Below the pieces are notes generated by a model. That model was not told where the DNA came from, made no database searches, and saw nothing but the letters and a program-made list of their open reading frames with translations. The position numbers and the translations under genes are program-made. Shown in pieces: positions 1-9,110 of a stretch of DNA of 64,000 nt. Position 1 is the stretch's first letter. The number at the start of each line of letters is the position of its first letter. The DNA comes from a virus: the IMG/VR virus record IMGVR_UViG_3300037297_000078, positions 56,531 to 120,530 of that record; one strand, written 5' to 3'.

Positions 1-72
1 AAGCTTCCCGTAAATTATCACTCCGTCACTTTCATCTATTTGAGATAGATCTATTTCTGAAAAAACCATCAT
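1..72 (-). CDS. 5' end of an unidentified gene, cut by the window edge
   Basis: An open frame starts at 72 on the minus strand and runs off the left edge (24 codons seen, MMVFSEIDLSQIDE...). A good ribosome binding site (AAAGGAG, about 10 bases upstream) supports the start. The second Met is an alternative start. It follows the 140-residue gene by one base, so it is probably in the same late operon. Too little is visible for a function. Confidence 0.6.
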   Translation of the reverse strand, partial: MMVFSEIDLSQIDESDGVIIYGKL

Positions 73-73
73 T

Positions 74-496
74 TTAAACAATCTCCTTTGTCGGGATTGG
101 CGTTGCTGCAGAATTATTTAAATCAGCCAGAGCCTCTATGCACTTTTGATAATGTTGGAAAGTAATTACTTCTCCTTGTCCAAAAATTCGGACCATTGCT
201 TCCATTACTCGCAAATCTGTCTTTTTGTCTAAAGTAACAGAAACATCTTTACATCTCTCTGTAATCTCTGCTTCTAATCTCAAACATTCATTTATGATGT
301 TTGAATACCCATCGATAACTTCTTGAGATTTTCTTCTTCGATCTTCAATACTGTTCCGCTCAACAGTTTCTTCTGAAGATTCTTTTACGTAAGGTAATAA
401 AACTTCTCTAGGTTTTTTTGGAACCCAGGTTACTGCACCAGCTGCATTCAGAATGTCTTTATCGTCCGGATTTAATAATGTTTTTAAATCACTCAT
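74..496 (-). CDS. hypothetical protein, late operon
   Basis: 140 residues, not recognised. The middle (about 40-90) is charged and helical (EETVERNSIEDRRRKSQEV...), which suggests a coiled coil or helical bundle. No clear Shine-Dalgarno sequence precedes it; the start lies two bases past the stop of the upstream 156-residue gene, so translational coupling is likely. It lies downstream of terminase in the same transcription direction, which suggests a virion or assembly role by position only. Confidence 0.7.
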   Translation of the reverse strand: MSDLKTLLNPDDKDILNAAGAVTWVPKKPREVLLPYVKESSEETVERNSIEDRRRKSQEVIDGYSNIINECLRLEAEITERCKDVSVTLDKKTDLRVMEAMVRIFGQGEVITFQHYQKCIEALADLNNSAATPIPTKEIV

Positions 497-498
497 GG

Positions 499-969
499 CT
501 AAACAACAACAGCTACTGTGTTCTCTTTATAGGCTACATTAAGAACAATATCTAATTTTGTCTCCGCAGGCGCATTTGGAGGAGAACTTATATAATACCA
601 AAACGGAACATATGTAGCTATGTCTCCTGCTGATTCAGATCCAATATTATCTAGGGAAATACTTGCACCCCAATCAATATCTTCCCATTCAGCTTCTGTT
701 ACTTGACCGCCGCCTTCGGCTAATTTTACTCCCCAACCAGTTTCAGAATAAATAACGTCCCCATAAGGGTTTGCATCAACAAGATCTCGTGGAGTAACAA
801 CAATATTCGAATACCATTTGGTAACATCATCGTTTTTAAGATAGAGTAAAACTTTATTAATGGTTCCGTTCTTCCCATTATGAGTAGTAGTTACTGGAGA
901 AGAAACATCTGAGTCTTTTGAAATCTCTACATAAGAACCAGAACTATTTTTATAATACCCTTTAATCAT
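499..969 (-). CDS. hypothetical protein, possible virion component
   Basis: 156 residues, rich in Ser, Thr, Val and aromatic residues, with short beta-prone stretches throughout and no membrane segment. AGGAGATATA just before the ATG decides the start. It lies eight bases downstream of terminase in the same operon. The composition (many Asn/Asp/Gly turns, a Pro-rich loop near 128-136) resembles a beta-structured virion decoration, tail or neck protein, but no family was recognised, so this is inference from position and composition. Confidence 0.75.
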   Translation of the reverse strand: MIKGYYKNSSGSYVEISKDSDVSSPVTTTHNGKNGTINKVLLYLKNDDVTKWYSNIVVTPRDLVDANPYGDVIYSETGWGVKLAEGGGQVTEAEWEDIDWGASISLDNIGSESAGDIATYVPFWYYISSPPNAPAETKLDIVLNVAYKENTVAVVV

Positions 970-977
970 TATATCTC

Positions 978-3900
978 CTAAAAGTTTGTCCTAGATGGTC
1001 GAGAATGCCGTCTTCGTTTTTGTTTTCTTTGTAAATATCTTAAGTGCTCTATCTCTTCTGTGTCAGTAGCCCAACCGGGCCTATTAGAAGCACGAAGATT
1101 CTCTACGTCTAATTTTCCAGCAAGAGAAGCATAACTAAGACTTCTTCTTTCTACTCCTTCTATATCTCTAGACGGAGGTGTTTCTACTAAACCTACTATT
1201 TTGTTATTAACTATCTTTTTCTTTTTTGGATGGATCGCTGCCGCTATATTCAATACAGGCCGTGTTAAGAAAAGCTCATTCTCGTTTAACATAAATGCAA
1301 CTATTGCTAAGTTAACCGCATCAAGCCGATGGTCTAAAACTTTTGGTTCTTCTAGCCCATAGACTGGATTCCCAGTAGAAGTATATCTTTCTACTTTATA
1401 GTTACGAAGCTGTGTCTCTAATATCCTGTCATGAGAAGAGATTAAAATTTTATTCTGCTCAAATAAACGAACAGAGGCGTTTACCATAAAGCTTTTTGCT
1501 GGTTTTTTCTCTTCCTTGTGGGTAATAGGATCTTTTACTATTATTGACGCGCCGGAATCATAAGCCCTTAATGTCTGTAGTAGTCTAGCTGTGTCTGGGT
1601 CTCCATTTGTAGTTGCATGTTTATGGGCTGTATGGTGCAACAACTCTAGATTTGTAGACCCGCCGCCACTATCCGCATAAACATATCTTGGATGCCATTT
1701 CTTATTTAAGGCAATCAGTTTTTCTACACCTGCAAGCTGTGTATATTCTGCATGCTCAAGCAATAAGGTCTCTACTATCTGGAACATCTTGCTAAATGGA
1801 TTATATCCTATAACGGCAAATTCAGTTCCGTGAACTTCGTTCCAGTCTGCTCCAAGAGCATAAACCCATAACGGATCATAAGTAAATTCTTCATAATGAT
1901 AATCATGAAGCGCCCTATCTACGTAAGATGGCTTATATACACCAGAACCCCCGTCGAGAAAATTTGCAAGGAATTCGCAATCCCATTGTTCTTCAGTAAG
2001 ATTTATCTTTTCTTTTTCTATTTGACGCCACCAAGGTAAAACCTTATAGGTGTAATGGAATTCTTTGTAGTTCGGGTCTTCTCTACAAAACTTATAAAAA
2101 GAACTTTTAAATGGAGTTGGAGTAGAAAATGCCGTTAAACGAACATCGGCAGAAGTATGTAAAATAGGAAGAATTGCTCCTTGCAAAGCATCTTCATCAA
2201 CGAATGCGCAGTTGTGAGTAAAAATACCTTCCGCAAAAAACCTATTTGCCGCTGTTGACGTTAGATTATAAACATCAACTAATTCACTGTTGTGTTTTGT
2301 ATTCGCTTTTTGAATTGGCAATTTTACATAATTCTCTTTCCATTTTATTGTATTAATATACTCTTCTGGAGAAAGAATTTTTTCTGAATATAATGGATGA
2401 TAGGTGTTTTTGTGGTATTTTATTGTAGATAATTTTATTCTTGTTATTTGGCTTATCTCTTTATTCTCAAATTTATCAATATATTTTCTTACTGTTCTGT
2501 TTTTTCGCCAACACTCTTGACTCCATAGTTTTTTGTAATGATTGAATAAAATAAACTTATTAGCAGAAACTGTCTTCTTTGCATTGTAACAATAGCCAAT
2601 TTTGTTTATAAAATTAGATAAATTTGTATGGGATCCAAAAACAACTACTTCACCAGTCCATCGTTCTTCATTTAAAAAAGGATCTGTGTAGTTTTTAAAC
2701 TTAAGAGAATGTTCAATCCCTATCTCTTCTAACAAAACAGAAATTTCGTTAAACCAGCTTTTACTCCACTCTTCTTTAGAGCTAATCATTTTTAATCGGA
2801 TTTGACTTGGAGTAATTTCGTTCTTTTGATATCTAATACCTGTCGCTTCAGCGCTAAACAATCCAGACAAAAATGCTGTTTTTATATAAGGTTTTCCATT
2901 TTTAATATAATCTGGAAGTTTCAGTTCTTGATAAACTTTTCTACCTTGCGGGCAAATATCTTTAAATATAGGATACAAATAAGTAGAATTAAAAGAAGCA
3001 CCAGTTCCTTTTATTCCTCTTTCTTTGTTTTCACATTCTTGAATCGTTATCTCATGTCTAGTATCACCTAAGAGCACACAGTCTTCTACTACTTGTTGTA
3101 GGTCTATTTCTTGTCCAGAAAACCCAACTGTTTCTCCAGATAACCATCCGTCTCCATAAATAAACCCTGCTAAACGAGCAATGATTACAGATCGATCAAA
3201 AGTTAGATTTTTGTGATATAGAGAAAATATAACCTCGTCTGCTTTTTCTGCTGGGACATCAAGTTTTCCATCAAAGATAGGATGGCTTGGGGTACATGTT
3301 ATAGACCCAAGAGCAGTTGATAAAGTTATTGTTTCTGATTGCCTAGTTCCCAGGGCAGAAACTTCTCCGTTAATAACACCCTTCTCGTCTCCTCCTAAAA
3401 CCGGAGACTTTAGTTGAAGTGTCTCAATTGGTCGTACTGCAAATTCAGATGTACTGACCAAAGACCCCGCAGGCAGGCATTCTTCTATGAAGATTAGATC
3501 GGCGTCCTGCCCGCGAACAGCAAGACCTTCTTTCTTGCCTTTTGCGCCTCCAGCAAAACCTCTTATCTCAGTTCCGTTTTCAAGTTCAATTCTAGGATGT
3601 GGAGCAGCTACACTATGCTTGACACTGTTTGCTAAAAATTGATTTGCATTAAGAGCATCTTTTATTCGGCTAAAAATTTCTTGAACATGGTTTTTTAACG
3701 GCCCGACTACTAATATTTTAATATTCGAATTCGTAAACGCTTGATATAGTATATCGACTACAACAGCTGCTGTTTTCCCTGTTCTTCTAGAAATTCGTAA
3801 AACACGTCTTGTGGCTGTACAACGAAGAACATCTTCTTGGTGTTTTCTTGCGATCCAAGGTTCTCTTTTGTCATTTTTTACGTATTTTTTTGCAAAAAAG

Positions 3901-4169
3901 ACCGGATCTTTAACCGATATAAGATCTTCTATCTCTTCATCAGAAAGAGATGCTTTAAGCGCGGGGTCAATTACGTCTTTAGGGATTCCCTTACAATTAA
4001 CAAGAAATTTTCCCTTAACAGGCTGATCGTGTTCGTCTACAGCCTTTTCGTATTTTTTAAGTTGTGCCCGAACACAAGCATGACATTGAGGAATAACTTT
4101 ATGAATATCAAAAGGTAAATCTATTAATTCCAGATCTGACAGATCGTTACTGGTAAATTCTTCTTGCAT
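978..4169 (-). CDS. terL: Terminase large subunit, interrupted by an intein
   Basis: DNA-packaging motor and nuclease. Residues 1-230 and 654-1063 form the host protein; 231-653 are an intein. Walker A is SRRTGKTA (about 127-134) and Walker B is ADLIFIEE (223-230), where the final acidic pair holds the catalytic Glu. The C-terminal half has the RNase-H-like nuclease signature: Asp in ALGADWNE, Asp in YVYADSGGGS and Asp in LDHRLDA. Without the intein the protein is about 640 residues, slightly long for TerL; the N-terminal 100 residues include a Cys-containing segment (CHACVRAQ). The start overlaps the previous gene as TAATG. Virion genes lie on both sides. Splicing should restore IFIEE-CAFVDED. 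Confidence 0.95.
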   Translation of the reverse strand: MQEEFTSNDLSDLELIDLPFDIHKVIPQCHACVRAQLKKYEKAVDEHDQPVKGKFLVNCKGIPKDVIDPALKASLSDEEIEDLISVKDPVFFAKKYVKNDKREPWIARKHQEDVLRCTATRRVLRISRRTGKTAAVVVDILYQAFTNSNIKILVVGPLKNHVQEIFSRIKDALNANQFLANSVKHSVAAPHPRIELENGTEIRGFAGGAKGKKEGLAVRGQDADLIFIEECLPAGSLVSTSEFAVRPIETLQLKSPVLGGDEKGVINGEVSALGTRQSETITLSTALGSITCTPSHPIFDGKLDVPAEKADEVIFSLYHKNLTFDRSVIIARLAGFIYGDGWLSGETVGFSGQEIDLQQVVEDCVLLGDTRHEITIQECENKERGIKGTGASFNSTYLYPIFKDICPQGRKVYQELKLPDYIKNGKPYIKTAFLSGLFSAEATGIRYQKNEITPSQIRLKMISSKEEWSKSWFNEISVLLEEIGIEHSLKFKNYTDPFLNEERWTGEVVVFGSHTNLSNFINKIGYCYNAKKTVSANKFILFNHYKKLWSQECWRKNRTVRKYIDKFENKEISQITRIKLSTIKYHKNTYHPLYSEKILSPEEYINTIKWKENYVKLPIQKANTKHNSELVDVYNLTSTAANRFFAEGIFTHNCAFVDEDALQGAILPILHTSADVRLTAFSTPTPFKSSFYKFCREDPNYKEFHYTYKVLPWWRQIEKEKINLTEEQWDCEFLANFLDGGSGVYKPSYVDRALHDYHYEEFTYDPLWVYALGADWNEVHGTEFAVIGYNPFSKMFQIVETLLLEHAEYTQLAGVEKLIALNKKWHPRYVYADSGGGSTNLELLHHTAHKHATTNGDPDTARLLQTLRAYDSGASIIVKDPITHKEEKKPAKSFMVNASVRLFEQNKILISSHDRILETQLRNYKVERYTSTGNPVYGLEEPKVLDHRLDAVNLAIVAFMLNENELFLTRPVLNIAAAIHPKKKKIVNNKIVGLVETPPSRDIEGVERRSLSYASLAGKLDVENLRASNRPGWATDTEEIEHLRYLQRKQKRRRHSRPSRTNF
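2211..3479 (-). mobile_element. Intein with LAGLIDADG homing endonuclease, inside terminase
   Basis: 423 residues (231-653 of the precursor). It begins with Cys (CLPAGSLVS), has the block B motif TCTPSHPIF, two LAGLIDADG-type helices (LAGFIYGDGW and FLSGLFSAEATG), and ends FFAEGIFTHN followed by Cys as the first C-extein residue. These are the standard class 1 splicing residues: Cys1, block B Thr/His, terminal His-Asn, +1 Cys. The insertion point is immediately after the Walker B acidic residues, a conserved site favoured by homing endonucleases. Both splice junction residues and both endonuclease helices look intact, so splicing and homing may both be active. Confidence 0.93.
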
Positions 4170-4942
4170 TACTTGTGGAGCATTACTCCTTCTCTTCCTA
4201 GAATAGAACGAGAATTCATTAGACCTCTATTCATTGCTTGTAGAGACTGTTGTCTCATTGTGTGCGCTCCTTGAGTCATAAAGGCAGTTTGGTTATTAAC
4301 CCAATTTAGTCCTCTTCTAGACCTTTCTCTTTCTACCATTCTATCCGGAATTCTAGACAAAGACTGAAATCCTTCGTCAGCTCCAATTGCTCCTAAAAGC
4401 CCTCCTGCTAAATACCCAACCCCAGCACCAATTGCAGTTCCAACACCAGGGATAAGACTACCAATAGCAGCACCAGTACCCATCCCGACCTTAGAACCTA
4501 TCTCCCAACCAACAAAACCAGCAGCTCCTCCAACAACTGCTCTGGCTTTCTCTTTCGGACTTCCAGGAGTTGTAAATGCAGGCATCGCTATAAAAGCAGT
4601 TATAAGGCCAGCCCCTGCAACCCTAGACAAAAGTCCAGTTTTAGTTCCAGCGCCAGCTGAAGCAGAAGCTTTCTTTAAACTATCTAAAACACCAGGATTG
4701 TCTGGATAAGCAGCGGCTATTCTTTTTAACCCGCTTATATGTTCTGGAGATCCATACTTGTGAGTTTTTCTAAATGGGCTAAGAAAGGCTTCTTTTGGTG
4801 TCGGTGCAAAAACAGTTGATGCAAAACCCTGTCTGGCAAAGGAAGAAGCAAATTGCTGTCTTCCAAAAGTATGGGCATTCCATGCGGCTCCTTGTCTCCA
4901 AGATGGATTAGAGCCATATGGGTTTGTATCAAACCAGTTCAT
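4169..4942 (-). CDS. Gly/Ala-rich membrane-active protein, probably virion-associated
   Basis: 257 residues. Residues about 100-190 hold two or three hydrophobic, Gly/Ala-rich segments (GAGLITAFIAMPAF; GAAIGSLIPGVGTAIG; GYLAGGLLGAIG) of the glycine-zipper kind. The N-terminal 60 residues are aromatic and Asn-rich and the C-terminal 60 are basic and Gln-rich. Its stop overlaps the terminase start (TAATG), so the two are translationally coupled. Proteins like this can be injected with DNA or line the portal, but that role is inference. No specific family recognised. Confidence 0.8.
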   Translation of the reverse strand: MNWFDTNPYGSNPSWRQGAAWNAHTFGRQQFASSFARQGFASTVFAPTPKEAFLSPFRKTHKYGSPEHISGLKRIAAAYPDNPGVLDSLKKASASAGAGTKTGLLSRVAGAGLITAFIAMPAFTTPGSPKEKARAVVGGAAGFVGWEIGSKVGMGTGAAIGSLIPGVGTAIGAGVGYLAGGLLGAIGADEGFQSLSRIPDRMVERERSRRGLNWVNNQTAFMTQGAHTMRQQSLQAMNRGLMNSRSILGREGVMLHK

Positions 4943-4948
4943 TTAAAT

Positions 4949-5380
4949 TTAATATCCGCGATTTGAGGAAAGGACAGAAGAACCAATATAGGCAGCAGAA
5001 CCAACGCCAAGAGCACCAGCCGCATAACCAGCAACTCGATTTGTCCTTAACGCATTTCTACCTATAAAACTACTTGCCGTACCTAGCCCTCTCATTCCTA
5101 GTTGAGCAGCATCGGCACCAAATCCAAAAGCAACCCCTGCTCTACCACCTGCATTCCTTAGTGCGCCTCCAATGGCCCAATTCCTTGCTGACTTCATTCC
5201 TCTAACTCCCATGTTGAGACCTTTTCTCATATATCCAGCCGCCCCCAATCCTCCTCCAAACTTATTTAAAGCCCCCCAGCCCAAACCACCCATTGCGGCT
5301 CCTCCGGCAGCTCCTCCCCAGTTTCCAGTCATTAATCCGCCAGCTAATCCACCAGCTAATGCTCTTCCTAAAAACGACAT
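4949..5380 (-). CDS. Small glycine-zipper protein
   Basis: 143 residues, very rich in Gly and Ala, with repeated GxxxG-like spacing from residue 6 to 50 and another hydrophobic segment near the C-terminus (VAGYAAGALGVGSAAYIG). Arg and Lys occur between the segments. The composition matches the next gene downstream, so the two may act together in a membrane. A good Shine-Dalgarno (AGGAGGATGATG region) precedes the ATG. Family not recognised; function by context only (virion or DNA-entry protein). Confidence 0.75.
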   Translation of the reverse strand: MSFLGRALAGGLAGGLMTGNWGGAAGGAAMGGLGWGALNKFGGGLGAAGYMRKGLNMGVRGMKSARNWAIGGALRNAGGRAGVAFGFGADAAQLGMRGLGTASSFIGRNALRTNRVAGYAAGALGVGSAAYIGSSVLSSNRGY

Positions 5381-5440
5381 ATCTCATCATCCTCCTAGTA
5401 GAAAGATCTATACAATTTAATTATACAATAATTTTTAATA

Positions 5441-7474
5441 TCACCCAAGTGTTGAAAACCTATTATGTCTTCGTCCTGCATTTTTTGCAGATTTAAAACC
5501 TAGTCCTGTTGCAGCCATAGAGGCTGATTGAAATTTCTTTATTCTCCTTACCTGAGTTCTTCTCTCTGCTGTACTTGCCATTACAGAAGGAGCTTTAACT
5601 CCCATTTGTAAATCCTGCTGAATTCTTGTTGGAGAATATTGTTGTGCAGCGGCGAAAGTAGAAGCAACATTATCTACCGGAGAGGCTAAAATCTCATTTG
5701 GAACTCTATTAAGCTGCAGAATCGTGTCTGCAAAAGCTTCTCTACCATGTTCTTCTAAAGTTCCTAATCCTGATGATGTTTTTGTCTGTATGACCGGAGC
5801 TTTAAATGCATTTGTTTTCGCTCGCTCCATAGAATTCTCAAACAATTCTGTTTGTGCATGAGCCAAATTAGATCCAGTTGGTTTTCTTGTTGCTTTTATA
5901 TATGGGACTATTTCTTCCTTGATACCAGTCCCCAAAGCTTTATCTGCTGCTAGTTTGGTTCTAAATAAAGTTTCTGATTCTGTAATTAAACCGGACGTAG
6001 AAGACGAAGACAAAAAAGAGCCATAGAAACGATGTATTTTTTCTGCTTCTGTTTTCTTTCCCTGGCCTTCAAGATAATGTGCGTAAAGACGAGAAACATC
6101 TAAAGTCTCTTGAAATTCTCTATCCGAAGTTTTTCTTCCTAAAACAGACTGTGCTGCTTCTTGAATAATATCTTCTCTGCCTTTCCAAACTTTTGCATGG
6201 ATTCCTTCTCCCTCTAATCTGTTTGCCATCCCGAAGTCAAGAATTCCAATATTGCCTTCTTTAGTCCTGAATAAGTTCTCTTTCCAAAGGTCTGTATGTG
6301 TAACTCCTGCTTGATGAACTTTCTTTAAGGAAGAATAGGCTTCTTTCGCTTCTTTAAGAGATAACCCACCCTTAAGAACTTCTCCTTCAAACTTTTCCAT
6401 AATAACTGCATTACCTATTCCGTATTCTTTTCCAGTTCCATAAAGAGAAGGAGCATTATATTGCCCGGCTTTAGACAAGGACATTTCCTCGGCCTGAATA
6501 GTTTTTTCCTGTAAATTATTAATCCATCCAGAAGCTTCTTCTTTAACTTTCGCTGCCCAACTTGCTTCTCTTGCTGGGTTATTTATCGCCGCCATAGAAG
6601 TATCGCTCATATTTCTGGCAGCCCTATCTAGTATTTGCTTCTCTATTCTCTCGTTTGTTGTTTTCTTAACAACGAAGGGAAGCTCTTCTGAAACCCCTTC
6701 TATTCCGTGTTTAATTGAAGCCGTATAGGCATAGGCATCTGCTGTCAAACCAGAACCTAATAGCTTACCTTCTCCTTGTAAAGCTTTAGAGATACCAGAT
6801 CTAAACAAATCACTTCTTCTAAATTTATCAAATGCGGCTTGTTCGTCCATTCCTTTATAGATAGAACGAGCCATTGCTCTTGCAGAATCCCAACCAGATC
6901 CAAATTCAGTTAGTTGTTTTCTTTGTGTTTCGGCCATTCCTCCATGAAATAAACCCTCAATTGAGTTCCAGTAGTCGTCTTTCCCAGAAAAGGAAATTCC
7001 CATTATTGCATGAGCCGCAATACTTCCTCCTACTCCTACTGCCAATGATTTCCATCCGGTAATGCCTTTCTTGCTGGCGACATGTCTAGCGACATCAAAA
7101 CCAGCAGAAGATACGGCGTTTGCCCAAAACTGACCTGGAAGTAATAGATTTGTAGCAGTAAAGATACCAGCATATCTAGCAGCTGTTTTTATATTCTTTT
7201 TTGTTAATAGTTTATTTAAGAGCGTTTTTGGTTCATTTCGAGCAACCCTAGAAATAGGAGTAACTCCAGAAGGCTCAACAAAACGCATTGGTCTACCATA
7301 TGGAAGATCATTGCTTTCTATTAGTTTTTGAGAATCTTTATAGGTTAGGGTAAAGCCAGCTTTGACTTTAGGAGTCGGAGCAGGTTCACGAAGAGTCTTT
7401 TCCCACGAACTAATAGATCGAAGATTTTCTTGGAGAAGTTCGTCATGTAAAAATACTTCCTTGAGCTTTCCCAT
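5441..7474 (-). CDS. Virion-operon protein with a kinase-like domain
   Basis: 677 residues. Residues about 95-165 hold hydrophobic Gly/Ala-rich segments. Residues 230-430 carry the signature of the protein-kinase/RIO/aminoglycoside-kinase fold: a nucleotide loop LLGSGLTADAYAY (239-250), VVKK with Lys270 or 271, a hinge-like VIMEKFEGE (357-364), a catalytic loop HTDLWKENLF (Asp395, Asn400) and DFG (413-415). All core residues needed for phosphotransfer are present. The C-terminal 250 residues are charged and unassigned. It lies between the membrane-active proteins and a Cys-rich gene in the late operon, so it may be packaged and delivered into the host. The substrate is unknown. Confidence 0.8.
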   Translation of the reverse strand: MGKLKEVFLHDELLQENLRSISSWEKTLREPAPTPKVKAGFTLTYKDSQKLIESNDLPYGRPMRFVEPSGVTPISRVARNEPKTLLNKLLTKKNIKTAARYAGIFTATNLLLPGQFWANAVSSAGFDVARHVASKKGITGWKSLAVGVGGSIAAHAIMGISFSGKDDYWNSIEGLFHGGMAETQRKQLTEFGSGWDSARAMARSIYKGMDEQAAFDKFRRSDLFRSGISKALQGEGKLLGSGLTADAYAYTASIKHGIEGVSEELPFVVKKTTNERIEKQILDRAARNMSDTSMAAINNPAREASWAAKVKEEASGWINNLQEKTIQAEEMSLSKAGQYNAPSLYGTGKEYGIGNAVIMEKFEGEVLKGGLSLKEAKEAYSSLKKVHQAGVTHTDLWKENLFRTKEGNIGILDFGMANRLEGEGIHAKVWKGREDIIQEAAQSVLGRKTSDREFQETLDVSRLYAHYLEGQGKKTEAEKIHRFYGSFLSSSSTSGLITESETLFRTKLAADKALGTGIKEEIVPYIKATRKPTGSNLAHAQTELFENSMERAKTNAFKAPVIQTKTSSGLGTLEEHGREAFADTILQLNRVPNEILASPVDNVASTFAAAQQYSPTRIQQDLQMGVKAPSVMASTAERRTQVRRIKKFQSASMAATGLGFKSAKNAGRRHNRFSTLG

Positions 7475-7477
7475 CTG

Positions 7478-8278
7478 TTAGAACTCACCACTCACCCAAT
7501 CTCCTTCTAATATCTTATTGTTTGTCTTTTCTCTAACTTTTTCAGCAACCTTTTCTATTTCAAAGTTTTCTTGTTTTTTAGCCATCTCTTCACTTCTTCT
7601 TCGAAGTTCTGCTAACTCTTTAGAAGCATCAGATCCTTCTTCTTTTTTAAGGGCTGCGGCCTTCTTGTACTTTTCTCTTCTAGTGGCAACAAATGAATCT
7701 AATATTTGATTCCGTTGTCTTTGAATTTTATCTTTTGCGTCCAACAATGGATGAATGACCAGCGTCTCTGATGTCATCTGCTCTGTCTCTGTTATGTTCT
7801 TCTTCAAAAGAGATCCAGCTTCTTGATCTGTACTCCCAGAAAGACCTAAATTAGCTCGAAAGTCAATAAGCTCCAATTCTACTAATTTATTCACCAGGCT
7901 CATTTCTGTCATTGAATCGACATCTACACCAAGCTCTTCAATGTAGTTTATAGTAAAAAGCTTGATCATCTCTACTTCAACATAGCATTGTTTTCCTAAT
8001 GGATAGCGGCCCATTTTATGAAAAGGACAAGTCTTATTAAGACAATTAACTCCATAGCAATGCAGAGGGATTGCTGCGGTAGTCCCGTAAGTCATGCGGA
8101 CTACAGTGTTCTTAAAAGCAAGGGCTTCTTCTGGGGTCATGGCTAAATCGCCATAATCATCCAAGTCCATCTTGAGAAAATTAAAGAAATCAGTCTTTTC
8201 AATCTTCCCATTTATCTCAATGGTATTATTTAGTCTTAATATCTCCCCACGAGGAGAACCTGATCCTTTTCCTCCCAT
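7478..8278 (-). CDS. Cys-cluster protein upstream of the virion genes
   Basis: 266 residues. A metal-binding cluster lies at about 75-100 (CYGVNCLNKTCPFH then QCYVE), with four to five Cys and two His in 26 residues. The C-terminal 80 residues are a charged coiled coil (KKAAALKKEEGSD... EELRRR). A protein combining a small metal site with a coiled coil immediately upstream of the terminase operon could be a terminase small subunit or a scaffold/assembly factor, but I recognise no family. The start is TAATG-coupled to the previous gene. Confidence 0.75.
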   Translation of the reverse strand: MGGKGSGSPRGEILRLNNTIEINGKIEKTDFFNFLKMDLDDYGDLAMTPEEALAFKNTVVRMTYGTTAAIPLHCYGVNCLNKTCPFHKMGRYPLGKQCYVEVEMIKLFTINYIEELGVDVDSMTEMSLVNKLVELELIDFRANLGLSGSTDQEAGSLLKKNITETEQMTSETLVIHPLLDAKDKIQRQRNQILDSFVATRREKYKKAAALKKEEGSDASKELAELRRRSEEMAKKQENFEIEKVAEKVREKTNNKILEGDWVSGEF

Positions 8279-8529
8279 TAACTACCCCACGTAGAATAAT
8301 TTGGATGGCAACCTTGACCGTACTCTGTCCTAAAATAGCCAGCATCGTCAAGCCAAGTCACATTATTATCTGAATATTCTGCGAACTTTGAAAACCATCG
8401 TCTATAAGAACATACCTCGTAATAAGGACAACCGGGATTGACAGTCAATTGCCAATCTGATCCAACTAGGTCATTCTCTAATTCTTGGTAGTCTTCTGCG
8501 GACGGATAAAAAACTTTTTCTTTATTCAT
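8278..8529 (-). CDS. Small Cys/Tyr-rich hypothetical protein
   Basis: 83 residues from the ATG at 8529 (MNKEKVFYPS). A longer frame is open upstream, but GGTGAAC six bases before this ATG and the eight-base overlap with the preceding stop favour this start. It has CPYYEVC and a C-terminal GCHP, which suggests a small metal site, and many aromatic residues. Not recognised. It ends TAATG into the next gene. Confidence 0.65.
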   Translation of the reverse strand: MNKEKVFYPSAEDYQELENDLVGSDWQLTVNPGCPYYEVCSYRRWFSKFAEYSDNNVTWLDDAGYFRTEYGQGCHPNYSTWGS

Positions 8530-9109
8530 ATAGTTCACCAAACCAATCATCTGGTAGCTCGGTAAAGTAGCTAGGATCTCCTGCTCCTTCCCAAACATGC
8601 CAGTCTGCTCCTGAAAACTGAACCAAATGAAGAAACTCTTCTGATACGTCTCTGTCAGAAAAACTTCTAGTTTCTAGTCCGTTAGTTAGTTCATAGCCGT
8701 CTATATAGTCACTAAAAGCACGAATTTCATCTGTTGAATAAGGATGACAGAGAACTACTCTACAGTTTACTTTTTTCGCATAAGGAATTACTCTATCTAT
8801 ATCTACTCCTTCTTTTGAATGAACATACCCTTCAATCGGCGCTTCAGGAATATTAATAAAGGCAATATGTGCGGTTTTGTACTTAGAAACATTACGAACA
8901 GAAATATCTAATTCTGCAAATCGGATGGGAGTAACGCCTAACTTCTTAATTTCTTTCATTGTTCCTTTTGAGGCGATATAGCTCCCGTGACAACCAACAA
9001 CACAATGAGAGTAGTTCCTTTTTCTACAGGCTCTTGCTAGAATACGAGCATATTCATCTCTGTACTCTATTCCATTTCCGTTAATATGAGTATGGGATAA
9101 AAGTCTCAT
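8522..9109 (-). CDS. PHP-domain phosphoesterase
   Basis: 195 residues. PHP-family (polymerase and histidinol phosphatase) metal motifs are visible in order: HTHINGNG near the N-terminus (motif I, H-x-H), GCHGSYIA, LCHPYS and SGADWHVW near the end. These would form a two- or three-metal site for phosphate ester hydrolysis. The first possible start is TTG at 9121, but the ATG at 9109 has a GAGG site directly upstream and follows the previous stop by one base, so I chose it. The substrate is not evident; it could act on nucleotides or on DNA/RNA 3' ends. Confidence 0.8.
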   Translation of the reverse strand: MRLLSHTHINGNGIEYRDEYARILARACRKRNYSHCVVGCHGSYIASKGTMKEIKKLGVTPIRFAELDISVRNVSKYKTAHIAFINIPEAPIEGYVHSKEGVDIDRVIPYAKKVNCRVVLCHPYSTDEIRAFSDYIDGYELTNGLETRSFSDRDVSEEFLHLVQFSGADWHVWEGAGDPSYFTELPDDWFGELYE

Positions 9110-9110
9110 T

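Noticed and set aside
2802-3071. Plus-strand open frame opposite the intein
   Set aside because: It lies antisense inside the intein coding sequence with no ribosome site and has no protein-like pattern.
5172-5420. Pro-rich plus-strand frame opposite the glycine-zipper gene
   Set aside because: Its Pro/Ala runs are the complement of Gly/Ala codons; it is a shadow of the gene on the minus strand.
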